In this document: positions 22,911 to 31,358 of the stretch, in pieces | Position numbering within the stretch: the first letter of the stretch is position 1 | Layout of the letters: every line of letters starts with the position of its first letter | Assembly: GCF_010122465.1 (NCBI RefSeq) | Contig: NZ_WLZY01000017.1 | Location: 1-43,322, forward strand | Origin: Phytoactinopolyspora mesophila | Lineage (GTDB): Bacteria; Actinomycetota; Actinomycetes; Jiangellales; Jiangellaceae | Length of the DNA: 43,322 nt | Direction: 5' to 3' | The notes under the pieces: generated by a model | Database searches by the model: none | What the model was told of the DNA's origin: nothing | The model's input: only the letters and a program-made list of their open reading frames with translations | Position numbers and translations under genes: made by a program

Positions 22911-24311
22911 TTACTTAGCGGAGTCTTCTCCGGGCTCGTCCTCGGAATCGGCTGGTGCGTCGTCCGTGGTCTCAGCTTTGCCCGTATCCGCCGACGACTG
23001 ACCGGCCTCCTGCTCGGCATTGATGACCTCGTCGAGGCTTGAGACATCCATCAGCTGATCGCGATCGAAGAAAGCTGCTGGGTCGGTGAGGTCGTCGGAG
23101 GACGGCATCAGGTCCGGATGCGCCCAGACACCGTCGCGGCCGGAGATGTCGTGCTTCTCGCGGGCAGCCGCCCAGAACGCCGCCGCCTCCCGCAGCCGGC
23201 GCGGGCGCAGCTGAAGCCCGACGAGCGTCGCGAACGTCTGCTCGGCCGGGCCACCGGCCGCGCGCTGGCGGCGCACTGTCTCCCGCAGGGCTCCGGCCGA
23301 CGGCAGGCGGTTGGCTGTGGCCTGGGTGACGACGTCGTCCACCCAGCCTTCGACCAGTGCGAGCGCTAGCTCGAGACGTTCGAGGGCGGCCTTCTGCGCT
23401 GGTGTGGTGGGGAGGTCGAACAGGCCGCCTTCCATCGCCTCCTGCAGAGCCTGAGGGTTGGCGGGGTCGATGTCGCGCAGCTTGGATTCAATGGCGTCGG
23501 TGTCCACACTGACGTGACGGGAGTATTCCTCGATCAGCGAGATGATGTGCGAACGCAGCCATGGGGCGTGGGCGTACAGGCGCACGTAGGCGGCCTCACG
23601 CAACGCGAGATAGAGAGTGACGTCGCGAGCCTCCACCCCGAGGCCGTCGCCGAACAGGCGCACGTTGGCGGGCAGCAGCGCCGGATGACCTTCGGCCAGT
23701 GGTACTCCGATGTCGGAGGCGCCACACACCTCGCCGGCCAGCGTGCCGATGCTCTGACCGACCTGCGCGCCCCACATGGAGACACCCACTTGCTGCAGCA
23801 TGCCGACCAGCGGGCCCGCCGCCTGGGCCATCTCCGGCGGCAATGACTTGCTCATTGCCTCGGCGACCCGCGCTGCCACGGGTTCGACGAGCCCTCGCCA
23901 CGACGCCTGGGTGCCTTCGACCCACTCAGCGCGGCTCCACGCGCGGGGCGCGCCGCCGGTGGCTGGGAAGGATGTGGCGTCGTCGAGCCAGGTGTCAGCG
24001 AGCCGGAAGGCTTCCTCGACCTCGCGCCGTTCGGATGCGCTGACCGAGCGGTCGCCGCCGGCGGCAACAACGTCGCGGGCGGCTGAGTTGGCGAGATCCC
24101 AGTTCACCGGGCCGCCGGACCAGGACAGCATCTTGCCGATCTGCTGCAGCATCTGGCCGAGATCTGGGCCGCCCTGCGGGCCGCCCGAGCCCATCATGCC
24201 GAACAGTGCGCTCAGGGGGTCGTTTGGCCCGGATGCGCCGCCGGCGCCCTTCTCGGGCTTGTTCTCGTCGTCTTCGTCGTCGGGACGGAAACCGAAGGGG
24301 ACGTCATTCAT
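22911..24311 (-). CDS. Zincin_2-family protein (Rv3195-like)
   Basis: A 466-aa protein with a Gly/Met-rich N-terminus, then the long helical zincin_2 (DUF2342, annotated as zinc-dependent metalloprotease or F420-biosynthesis-associated) domain, and an acidic, Ser/Glu-rich disordered C-terminus from about 430. Family segments include GVSMWGAQVGQSIGTLAGEV, LPANVRLFGDGLGV and REAAYVRLYAHAPWLRSHI. The last replaces an HExxH-like position with EAAYV, so protease activity is doubtful. No membrane segment. The ATG start has no strong ribosome site. It is divergent from the SDR gene, with 74 bp between start codons. The M. tuberculosis homologue Rv3195 sits in the same block. Confidence 0.78.
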   Translation of the reverse strand: MNDVPFGFRPDDEDDENKPEKGAGGASGPNDPLSALFGMMGSGGPQGGPDLGQMLQQIGKMLSWSGGPVNWDLANSAARDVVAAGGDRSVSASERREVEEAFRLADTWLDDATSFPATGGAPRAWSRAEWVEGTQASWRGLVEPVAARVAEAMSKSLPPEMAQAAGPLVGMLQQVGVSMWGAQVGQSIGTLAGEVCGASDIGVPLAEGHPALLPANVRLFGDGLGVEARDVTLYLALREAAYVRLYAHAPWLRSHIISLIEEYSRHVSVDTDAIESKLRDIDPANPQALQEAMEGGLFDLPTTPAQKAALERLELALALVEGWVDDVVTQATANRLPSAGALRETVRRQRAAGGPAEQTFATLVGLQLRPRRLREAAAFWAAAREKHDISGRDGVWAHPDLMPSSDDLTDPAAFFDRDQLMDVSSLDEVINAEQEAGQSSADTGKAETTDDAPADSEDEPGEDSAK

Positions 24312-24385
24312 AGTTGGCTCTCAGGCAGGATGGGAAGCGGATGGAACGCCTCATACGCTCCACCGTATCTGCAGGAGGAGAAAAC

Positions 24386-25489
24386 GTGGGCATAGAGCCG
24401 CACCCGGTTCGCGCTCGGCGCAACAACGGCACCCGTGGCCCGGTGGTCGCCGTCACCGGTGCCGCGTCGGTCCTCGGCCGTCGAGTCGCACAAGGGCTAG
24501 CTGCGCGGGCCGACGTGCACCGGGTCATCGCCGTAGACCGGGAACGGGGCGACGTCACCGGCGTGACCTGGCGTGTTATCGATCTGGCCGACCCAGCCGT
24601 CGTGACGAGACTCACAGGCGCCGACGTCGTTGTGCATGCCGCCCTCGACCTCAACATCACCGGCGACGTGCCAGCCCGGTCACATCGCAATGTCCGCGGC
24701 ACTCAGACCGTGCTCACCGCGTCGGCCGCCGCTGGTGTCCGGCACGTGGTCGTGGTGTCGAGTGCCATGGCGTACGGCGCTGTCGAAGACAACCCGGTTC
24801 CGCTCGACGAAGACGCGCCGTTGCGGGCGCCGGCCGACGGCGGACTGATCAGCGATCTGCTCGAGATCGAAGCTTTGTGTGCGCGTTCGCGGCGGGCTCA
24901 TCCGGGCATGCCGGTCACGGTGGTGCGTCCGGCCACGTTGGTGGGGCCAGGCATCGACACCGTGCTGACCCGGCATTTCGAGGCGCCGCGGCTGTTGGTG
25001 CTCAAAGGCAGCGTGCCCACCTGGCAGTTCTGTCACATCGACGATCTCGCGTCCGCGCTCGAATTCATCGCCCTCAGACAGGTCGACGGACCCGTGGCCG
25101 TGGCCAGCCCTGGTTATCTGGATCAGGAGGAGGTCGAAGCTCTGAGCGGACTGGGGCGGGTGGAGTTGTCGTCGTCGTTCGCCACCGGCACGGCCGGACG
25201 ATTGCATCGGCTCGGCGTCATCCAGGCGCCGGTCAGCGAGTTGCAGTTCGTCACTCATCCGTGGGCCGTCGCCCCGAACCGGCTGACAGCCGCCGGCTGG
25301 CAACCGGAATTCACCAACGAACTGGCGCTACAAGCGCTGATGGAGCTGGTGACCGGACGCCACGCACTGGCGTCGAGGCGGATCGGCCGGCGAGGCGCTA
25401 CCGCCACCATCGGGGCCGCCGGGGCTACCGTGGCCATACTCGGTACCGCTGTGGTCGTGCGCAAGGCACGAAAGAGAAAACGGGGTTAG
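24386..25489 (+). CDS. Extended SDR (NAD-dependent epimerase/dehydratase) with C-terminal membrane anchor
   Basis: A 367-aa extended short-chain dehydrogenase. The nucleotide fold starts VVAVTGAASVLGRRVA, a variant of TGxxGxxG in which the middle Gly is Ala. It continues with DLADP, ADVVVHAAL and SSAMAYGAV. Downstream, at the place where YxxxK is expected, there is SDLLEIE, so the catalytic Tyr and Lys appear to be missing. The last 30 residues (TIGAAGATVAILGTAVVV then RKARKRKRG) look like a tail anchor with a positive end. GTG 24386 has AGGAGG seven bases upstream. Three bases after the stop comes moaE, so the two are co-transcribed. It may bind NAD(P) without being a normal oxidoreductase. 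Confidence 0.75.
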   Translation: MGIEPHPVRARRNNGTRGPVVAVTGAASVLGRRVAQGLAARADVHRVIAVDRERGDVTGVTWRVIDLADPAVVTRLTGADVVVHAALDLNITGDVPARSHRNVRGTQTVLTASAAAGVRHVVVVSSAMAYGAVEDNPVPLDEDAPLRAPADGGLISDLLEIEALCARSRRAHPGMPVTVVRPATLVGPGIDTVLTRHFEAPRLLVLKGSVPTWQFCHIDDLASALEFIALRQVDGPVAVASPGYLDQEEVEALSGLGRVELSSSFATGTAGRLHRLGVIQAPVSELQFVTHPWAVAPNRLTAAGWQPEFTNELALQALMELVTGRHALASRRIGRRGATATIGAAGATVAILGTAVVVRKARKRKRG

Positions 25490-25492
25490 ATC

Positions 25493-25915
25493 GTGGATGT
25501 CATCAGGCTGCTCGGGGTGCGTGAGGTGCCCCTTTCGGTGGACGAGGTCATCGCTGCCGTGGCTGACCGCGGCGCGGGGGGCACGTGTGTGTTCATCGGC
25601 ACGGTTCGCGACGTAGACCAGGATCGAACGGTGGAAAACCTCGGCTACGAGGCTCATCCGTCTGTTGAGCAAGAGCTGCGGCGCGTCGCCGAAGCGGTGG
25701 CGGCTGAGGTGCCGGTGCAGGCGCTGGCCGCGGTGCACCGGGTGGGCGCTCTGGGCATCGGCGATCTGGCCGTCGTGGTCGCGGCGTCGGCCGCCCACCG
25801 TGACCAGGCTTTCACCGCCTGCCGGAAACTGATCGACGACCTCAAGAGGGAGGTGCCGATCTGGAAACACCAGATGTTCGGTGACGGCACCTCGGAGTGG
25901 GTGGGCTCACCGTAG
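25493..25915 (+). CDS. moaE: Molybdopterin synthase catalytic subunit MoaE
   Basis: The 140-aa large subunit of molybdopterin synthase, which transfers sulfur from MoaD thiocarboxylate to cyclic pyranopterin monophosphate in molybdenum-cofactor synthesis. Family blocks: FIGTVRD, GYEAHP, VHRVGALGIGD, AAHRDQAF and the active-site end KLIDDLKREVPIWKH with Lys118 and Lys125. Full length for the family. No moaD or other cofactor gene is in the window, so this may be a lone copy. It starts GTG three bases after the SDR gene and ends 30 bp before the PDZ/Lon gene. Confidence 0.95.
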   Translation: MDVIRLLGVREVPLSVDEVIAAVADRGAGGTCVFIGTVRDVDQDRTVENLGYEAHPSVEQELRRVAEAVAAEVPVQALAAVHRVGALGIGDLAVVVAASAAHRDQAFTACRKLIDDLKREVPIWKHQMFGDGTSEWVGSP

Positions 25916-25944
25916 CCGGTGACTCACGCCGTACGCTGGGTCGA

Positions 25945-26991
25945 GTGACCCGTCGCTCTGTCACCCTCTCCGTCGCCGGCGCGCTCGTCGTCGCGCTTGT
26001 CGCGCTCGCGTCCTTGTTGCCAGTGCCGTATGTCGTCTACTCGCCCGGGCCCATGGAGGACACCCTCGGCGAGTGGAACGACGCTCCGGTGGTCCAGATC
26101 CAGGAGGGCGTCGAGACGTTCGAGACCGACGGCACGCTCGACCTGACCACGGTGGGCGTGACGTCGGCCGACACCGAACTCGACCTGATCACGGTGCTGC
26201 GTGCCTGGCTCGATGGTGATCGCGCCGTGGTTCCGCGTAGCACTGTCTATCGCGATGACGAGACCGCCGAAGAGTCGCGTGAGCAAAGCGCGCGCCAGCT
26301 GGCCCGTTCCCAAGAGAGTGCGAAGGTCGCCGCATTGCGCGAGCTGGGTTACGACGTTCCGGAGCGGATCGTCGTCGTCACCGTCTTCGAAGATTCACCC
26401 GCCGACGGTGTTCTGGAACCCGGCGACGTCATCGTCTCGGTAGACGGCGAGGACGTGGCCGAGCCGGCAGAGGTGGCCGAGATCGTCCAGGACCGCGAGC
26501 CGGGTGAGACGGTGGAATTCGTGCTCCGCCGCGGTGATGACGAGATCACCGTCACGGCAGGCACAGAGCCGGCCGAGGACGACGGCCGGCCGCTCGTCGG
26601 ATTTGCGCCGGACTGGGGTTATGAGTACCCGGTGGAGATCTCGATCGGGATCGACGAACGGATCGGCGGTCCGAGCGCCGGCATGATCTTCGCGCTGGCG
26701 ATCTACGACACCATGACCGAGGAGCCACTGGTCGCCGGCACACACATCGCCGGATCCGGAGAGATCACCGGAAACGGCGAGGTGGGACCCATCGGGGGAA
26801 TCCAGCAGAAGATCGCCGCGGCCGGGCAGGCAGGAGTCGAACTCTTTCTCGCTCCGGTGGCGAATTGCGACGAAGCCGGCGAGGCCAACGGCGGCGACAT
26901 GCAGGTGACACCGGTGGAGACGCTGAGCGACGCCATAGAGACGATCGAGACGTTCAACAACGGCGACGGCGCCTCCCTGCCGACTTGCTGA
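25945..26991 (+). CDS. Membrane-anchored PDZ/Lon-type serine protease
   Basis: A 348-aa protease of the YlbL-like type, anchored with its active part outside. One N-terminal membrane segment (about 8-28) is followed by a PDZ domain (about 130-215, with DSPADGVLEPGDVIVSVDG) and a Lon (S16) protease domain. The dyad is Ser244 in IGGPSAGM and Lys289 in GIQQK, 45 residues apart as in Lon. There is no ATPase part. GTG 25945 is chosen because TACGCT (25932-25937), a -10-like box, lies seven bases before it, which suggests a leaderless transcript. The M. tuberculosis counterpart in this block is Rv3194c. Confidence 0.9.
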   Translation: MTRRSVTLSVAGALVVALVALASLLPVPYVVYSPGPMEDTLGEWNDAPVVQIQEGVETFETDGTLDLTTVGVTSADTELDLITVLRAWLDGDRAVVPRSTVYRDDETAEESREQSARQLARSQESAKVAALRELGYDVPERIVVVTVFEDSPADGVLEPGDVIVSVDGEDVAEPAEVAEIVQDREPGETVEFVLRRGDDEITVTAGTEPAEDDGRPLVGFAPDWGYEYPVEISIGIDERIGGPSAGMIFALAIYDTMTEEPLVAGTHIAGSGEITGNGEVGPIGGIQQKIAAAGQAGVELFLAPVANCDEAGEANGGDMQVTPVETLSDAIETIETFNNGDGASLPTC

Positions 26992-27009
26992 GCCGAGCAG
27001 GTCAGGGCC

Positions 27010-27561
27010 CTAGGTCAGGGTCTCGGCCAGCGCGTCGCCAATCTCGGGGGACAGCTCGGCATCCCGGATCAGCTCGTCGTCGTCCTCGTGCCCCCGGACT
27101 CGCATCACCGACATGCGTGAGCCGTCCCGCAGTACGCCCACCACCACGCGCACATCGGTGCGCTTCGGGTGTGTCTGCGCCCAGCGCACAGCGGCGTCGT
27201 CGTCTTCGGGCACGTGCTCCTCGGCGCCTGGCGGGAGCACGATGCGCTCCAGCGCGATGGCACATCCGCTTACGGTGTCGGGCCAGCTGATGGATGGCAG
27301 GAGTTCCTCGAGCGAGCCACCTGAGACGTCCTGTTCGATCGGTGTCAAAGCGCCTTCGGCGATGGTTTCGTGTTTCAGCCCCAGCCGATTGGCGAGTCCG
27401 GGCTCGCGCTCCACCAGTTCTTCAGTGGGGGCGAGCGCATAGAGGCGCGGATGCTGGTCCCAACCACCTTCCCGGACATGTTGCTCGATGTCGGTCACCG
27501 CCTGCACGAGGGCAGAGGTTGGCTGGTTGGCGTCCGATGGCTCGATGTGATTGGTGCTCAT
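27010..27561 (-). CDS. PPA1309-family conserved protein
   Basis: A 183-aa soluble actinobacterial protein that I recognise as PPA1309 family, of unknown function. It contains GGWDQHPRLYALAPT, LPSISWPDTVSGCAIALER, then an acidic turn EEHVPEDDDAAVRWA and VRVVVGVLRDG. ATG 27561 has GGGAG nine bases upstream. The gene is divergent from the UPF0182 gene, with about 100 bp carrying short repeats and a palindrome between them. The family commonly sits next to UPF0182 genes, which hints at a joint role, but nothing in the sequence shows what it does. Confidence 0.8.
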   Translation of the reverse strand: MSTNHIEPSDANQPTSALVQAVTDIEQHVREGGWDQHPRLYALAPTEELVEREPGLANRLGLKHETIAEGALTPIEQDVSGGSLEELLPSISWPDTVSGCAIALERIVLPPGAEEHVPEDDDAAVRWAQTHPKRTDVRVVVGVLRDGSRMSVMRVRGHEDDDELIRDAELSPEIGDALAETLT

Positions 27562-27583
27562 AGTTGCATGCTCCCATGTCACT

Positions 27584-27655
27584 GTGATGACGTGATGACA
27601 TCACGATCCGGTTTGGATGTGCGTACCGGTTCGAAAACCGGTGCGACCGTAAGAT
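27584..27655. promoter_or_regulatory. Repeats and promoter elements between PPA1309 and UPF0182 genes
   Basis: GTGATGAC is repeated in tandem (27584-27591, 27592-27599); the second copy forms a palindrome GTGATG-A-CATCAC (27592-27604). A second palindrome ACCGGTT/AACCGGT lies at 27625-27642. TAAGAT (27650-27655) is a good -10 box for the UPF0182 gene, 12 bases before its GTG start, so the leader would be very short. The palindrome at 27625-27642 occupies the place of the -35 region. Confidence 0.5.
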
Positions 27656-27667
27656 AGTTTTCGGGGC

Positions 27668-30667
27668 GTGAGCCAGAACTTCCCCCGGCCAGCCGGTCCT
27701 GCGCGAGGTCCGGCCCCATCGCGCCGTCCACGCGCCCTCGTTCCTACTCTTCTAGTCCTTGCGGTTCTCACCGTTGCCTATTTGCTGACGGTGAACTTCT
27801 GGACCGAACGGTTGTGGTTCGAGTCAATTGACTTCACCCATGTCTTCACGACCCAACTGGTGACCCGGATCGGTCTGTTCACCGTCTTCGGTCTGGTCAT
27901 GGCGATCGCCGTCATTGTCAACGGCTTGATCGCCTACCGGTTGCGTCCTAGCTATCGGCCGATGAGCGTCGAGCAGCAGAGCCTCGACCGTTACCGGGAG
28001 GCCATCGACCCCATCCGGCTGTGGGTGCTCGGCGCCGCCGGCGTTTTGGTCGCGATCATCGCTGGTGCCAGCGCGGCGGGTCAGTGGCAGACGTTCCAGC
28101 TGTGGATGAACGGCGGGGCGTTCGGCCGGACCGATCACCAATTCAACATCGACATCGGGTTCTTCGCGTTCACCTACCCGTGGTGGAGGTTCGTCCTCAG
28201 CTTCGGTTTCGGTGTCGTGGTCCTGGGTCTGATCGTCGCTGCCGTCACGCACTACATCTACGGCGGCATCCGGCTGCAGACAGCCGGCGAGAAGGTCAGC
28301 CCGGCAGCGCAAGCTCACCTGTCGGTGCTCATCGGCTTGTTCATCCTGCTCAAGGCGGTCGCCTACTGGATGGACCGGTACGCGCTGGTGATCGACGACA
28401 ATCCGCTGTTCACGGGTGGAAACTATGCCGGTGTGAACGCGCTCTTGCCGGCCAAGATGATCTTGATTTTCGTCGCGCTCATCTGTGCCGTTCTGTTCTT
28501 CGTCAACGTGTGGCAGCGCAGCTGGACCCTTCCCGGTATCGGGGCCGGGCTCCTGGTGCTCTCGGCAGTGCTGCTGGGCGGGCTCTGGCCGTTCATCGTG
28601 CAGCAGTTCCAGGTCAACCCCACGGAGGCCGACCGCGAGGCGCCGTACATCGAGCGCAACATCGAGGCGACGCGTCATGCCTACGACATCGCCGACGTCG
28701 AGATCCAGTCTTACGAGGCGACCACCACGGTCGAGGCCGGCCAGCTCGCCGACGACGCCGGCACCGTGCCCGGTATCCGGCTCATGGACCCCTCGGTCAT
28801 CCCGCAGGCTTACCAGCAGCTGCAGCAGGTTCGTGGGTTCTACTCGTTCGCCGAGCCGGCGAACGTCGACCGCTACGAGATCAATGGCGAGGAGCGCGAC
28901 GTCGTCGTGTCGGCTCGTGAGATCTCCGTCGACGGCATCCCCGACGGCCAGCGCAACTGGGTCAACGAGCACACGGTCTACACCCACGGTTTCGGCATGG
29001 TGGCCGCGTACGGCAACATGAGTGAGATCGATGGCTCGCCGCGCTGGGCCGAGGAAGACATCCCGTCGCGTGGTGTGCTGGGTGAGTACGAGCCCCGGGT
29101 GTACTTCGGGCAGAACTCGCCGGAGTATTCGATTGTCGGCGCTCCCGAAGGGGTCGACCCGGTCGAGTACGACATTCCGGAGGACCCGGAGAGCGGCGGT
29201 GAGCGGCGCAACACCTATGACGGTGAAGGCGGCGTGCCGATCGGAAGCTTCTTCAACCGGTTGCTGTACGCCACCAAGTTCCAGGAAGCCAACATCCTGC
29301 TGTCGGACCGGGTGAACGACGAGTCGGTCATCCTGTACGACCGCGATCCCCGCCAGCGGGTCGAGAAGGCAGCCCCGTGGCTGACCGTCGACTCCAACCC
29401 GTTCCCCACGGTGGCCGACGGCCGTCTGGTGTGGGTGGTCGACGCCTACACGACCTTGGACTCGTACCCGTACTCGCAGCGAGTCTCGCTGGAGGAAGCG
29501 ACCAGCGACTCCCGCACCGCGCGGCCGGCGCTGGCCGCTCAGCCGGACGACTACATCAACTATGTGCGTAACTCGATCAAGGCGACGGTTGATGCCTACG
29601 ACGGCACGGTCACGCTCTACGAGTGGGACCCGGACGACCCGGTGCTGCAGAGCTGGAAGGCCGTCTTCCCCGACTCGGTCACGCCGCAGTCGGAGATCTC
29701 CGACGAGCTGATGGACCACCTCCGGTATCCGGAGGACCTGTTCAAGCTGCAGCGTCGGCTGCTCGAGCAATACCACGTGACCCAGCCGTTCACCTTCTAC
29801 GAGGGCACCGACCGCTGGATCGTGCCGAACGACCCAGCGTCCAGCCTGGAGATCGACCAGCCGCCGTACTACCAGTCGATCCAGCTGCCCGGCACCGACG
29901 AAGGCGTGTTCTCGCTGACCACCACGTACACCCCGCGTGGCCGGCAGAACCTGGTGGCGTTCATGGTGGTCAATGCCGATGTGCGGCATGACGACTATGG
30001 GCAGATCACCGCACTGCGGTTGCCTGGCCATACCCAGATCGACGGTCCGGGCCAGGTCGCCAACGCCTTCGAGAGTGATCCGAACATCGCCCAGGAGCTG
30101 TCGCTGCTGCGGGCCGGTGACGCGGACGTTCGCGTCGGCAACCTGTTGACGTTGCCGGTCGGTGACGGTCTGCTCTATGTGCAGCCTGTCTACGCGGTGC
30201 GAGCCAGTGGCGACGCTGCTTTCCCGCTGCTGCGACGGGTCATGGTCCGCTTCGGTGACCAGATCGGGTATGCCGCCAGCTTGCAGGAGGCGCTCGACGA
30301 GGTCTTCCGCGGTGACTCCGGTGTGCAGACGGACGAGATCGGCGAGATCGAGGACGATGCGGTTCCGGAGGTCGATGAAGACGGCGTCGCCGACGACGGC
30401 ACCGTTGAAGACGAGCCGACGCCGCCCGAGGATGACGAGGACGCTACCGACGAGGACCAGCGGTTGCCGGACGACGACGAGGACGAGGACCAGGACGACG
30501 CTCCGGCGCCGACGGGTGACCTGGCCGAAGCCATCGCCGAGGCGCAGCAGGCATGGGAAGACGCCCAGGAAGCCCAGGCCGACGGACGCTGGGGCGACTA
30601 CGGCGACGCACTCGATCGGTTCGAAGAGGCGTTGAACCGTGCCGCGGAGTTGTCTGAGGAGGACTGA
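27668..30667 (+). CDS. UPF0182-family large membrane protein
   Basis: A 999-aa protein of the UPF0182 family (Rv3193c in M. tuberculosis), function unknown. About seven membrane segments lie in the first 310 residues (near 22-42, 57-80, 115-135, 165-200, 215-233, 257-280, 287-310). A long soluble part follows (about 330-890), probably outside the cell. The C-terminal 110 residues begin with a very acidic stretch (many Asp/Glu between about 893 and 955) and end in a predicted charged helix. GTG 27668 has no ribosome site and follows a -10-like TAAGAT closely. A strong hairpin at 30695-30737 ends the unit. Confidence 0.9.
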   Translation: MSQNFPRPAGPARGPAPSRRPRALVPTLLVLAVLTVAYLLTVNFWTERLWFESIDFTHVFTTQLVTRIGLFTVFGLVMAIAVIVNGLIAYRLRPSYRPMSVEQQSLDRYREAIDPIRLWVLGAAGVLVAIIAGASAAGQWQTFQLWMNGGAFGRTDHQFNIDIGFFAFTYPWWRFVLSFGFGVVVLGLIVAAVTHYIYGGIRLQTAGEKVSPAAQAHLSVLIGLFILLKAVAYWMDRYALVIDDNPLFTGGNYAGVNALLPAKMILIFVALICAVLFFVNVWQRSWTLPGIGAGLLVLSAVLLGGLWPFIVQQFQVNPTEADREAPYIERNIEATRHAYDIADVEIQSYEATTTVEAGQLADDAGTVPGIRLMDPSVIPQAYQQLQQVRGFYSFAEPANVDRYEINGEERDVVVSAREISVDGIPDGQRNWVNEHTVYTHGFGMVAAYGNMSEIDGSPRWAEEDIPSRGVLGEYEPRVYFGQNSPEYSIVGAPEGVDPVEYDIPEDPESGGERRNTYDGEGGVPIGSFFNRLLYATKFQEANILLSDRVNDESVILYDRDPRQRVEKAAPWLTVDSNPFPTVADGRLVWVVDAYTTLDSYPYSQRVSLEEATSDSRTARPALAAQPDDYINYVRNSIKATVDAYDGTVTLYEWDPDDPVLQSWKAVFPDSVTPQSEISDELMDHLRYPEDLFKLQRRLLEQYHVTQPFTFYEGTDRWIVPNDPASSLEIDQPPYYQSIQLPGTDEGVFSLTTTYTPRGRQNLVAFMVVNADVRHDDYGQITALRLPGHTQIDGPGQVANAFESDPNIAQELSLLRAGDADVRVGNLLTLPVGDGLLYVQPVYAVRASGDAAFPLLRRVMVRFGDQIGYAASLQEALDEVFRGDSGVQTDEIGEIEDDAVPEVDEDGVADDGTVEDEPTPPEDDEDATDEDQRLPDDDEDEDQDDAPAPTGDLAEAIAEAQQAWEDAQEAQADGRWGDYGDALDRFEEALNRAAELSEED

Positions 30668-30694
30668 GGCCCTCGGGGTCTAGTTCTAGAGGTC

Positions 30695-30737
30695 GCTGGC
30701 CGTCTGACCGCCGAACATCGGTGATCAGACGGCCAGC
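30695..30737 (+). terminator. Hairpin after the UPF0182 gene
   Basis: GCTGGCCGTCTGA (30695-30707) and its perfect complement (30725-30737) enclose a 17-nt loop. It begins 28 bp after the stop codon. The T-run is weak (CGCTTTGTG). Confidence 0.65.
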
Positions 30738-30862
30738 CGCTTTGTGCGGGGGCGAAGTGTCCGGGAAGCTGCCGCGGGACCGGTCACCGGACAAGGTCCG
30801 TCGCTGCTGCTTAAGTGCAGATTTGGTGTAAGCGGGGTCGTCACGTAGCATTGTTCTTGCGA

Positions 30863-30939
30863 CGCGGGGTGGAGCAGCTCGGTAGCTCGCTGGGCTCATA
30901 ACCCAGAGGTCGCAGGTTCAAATCCTGCCCCCGCTACCA
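30863..30939 (+). tRNA. Initiator tRNA-fMet (CAT)
   Basis: A 77-nt cloverleaf with CCA encoded. The acceptor arm is CGCGGGG / CCCCGCT, so position 1 (C) cannot pair with position 72 (U), as in initiators. The anticodon CAT (30897-30899) sits under three G-C pairs (GGG / CCC), the second initiator mark. The T loop is GGTTCAAATCC. The 3' half is the probable attachment site of the island that follows, since excisionase and integrase genes start 170 bp downstream. Confidence 0.96.
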
Positions 30940-30941
30940 CG

Positions 30942-30969
30942 AAAACCCCTGGTTATCCAGGGGTTTTTT
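30942..30969 (+). terminator. Intrinsic terminator of tRNA-fMet
   Basis: ACCCCTGG (30945-30952), loop TTAT, CCAGGGGT (30957-30964), extended by A-T pairs on the outside and ending in a TTTTTT run (30964-30969). It starts three bases after the tRNA. Confidence 0.9.
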
Positions 30970-31112
30970 CGTTCCTGGAAAGGAACGAATTGATGCGTCA
31001 GTCGGCGAAAAGTCGGCGGTTTAAGGCACGCCTGCGGGTTCATCGTCCACGACATTCAGGTGTGCTTGCCGTGCCTCGGTTCGGCTCGGGGCCGCTTGTG
31101 CACCTGACTCGT

Positions 31113-31358
31113 ATGAACGATCGCTCGCCTCATCCGGTGGCCGGTCTAGAGCCGGTGCTCACCACTTCAGAGTTGGCCGCACACCTGGGTGTGCCGGTCC
31201 AGACGATTCATGACCTGCGCCACGCTGGGCGTGGCCCGCGCGGATTCCGGGTCGGCCGTGAGCTGCGTTACCGCGTCTCACAGATTCAGCAGTGGCTAGC
31301 GGAGCTTGAAGGCGCGGACGAGGCACGTCGGCAGGGCGACGACGGAGCTGGCCGGTGA
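31113..31358 (+). CDS. Helix-turn-helix excisionase-like protein
   Basis: An 81-aa protein of the helix-turn-helix 17 (MerR/AlpA-like) type with LTTSELAAHLGVPVQTIHDL, then FRVGRELRYRVSQIQQWLAEL, the usual form of small excisionase or AlpA proteins. It overlaps the integrase start by four bases (GTGA), the normal xis-int order of actinomycete elements. It would bend att DNA and favour excision. ATG 31113 has no clear ribosome site. Confidence 0.85.
   Translation: MNDRSPHPVAGLEPVLTTSELAAHLGVPVQTIHDLRHAGRGPRGFRVGRELRYRVSQIQQWLAELEGADEARRQGDDGAGR

Noticed and set aside
27824..30031. 735-codon minus-strand frame opposite the UPF0182 gene
   Set aside because: It is His/Val/Asp-rich shadow sequence without a domain; the plus strand encodes a clear family member.
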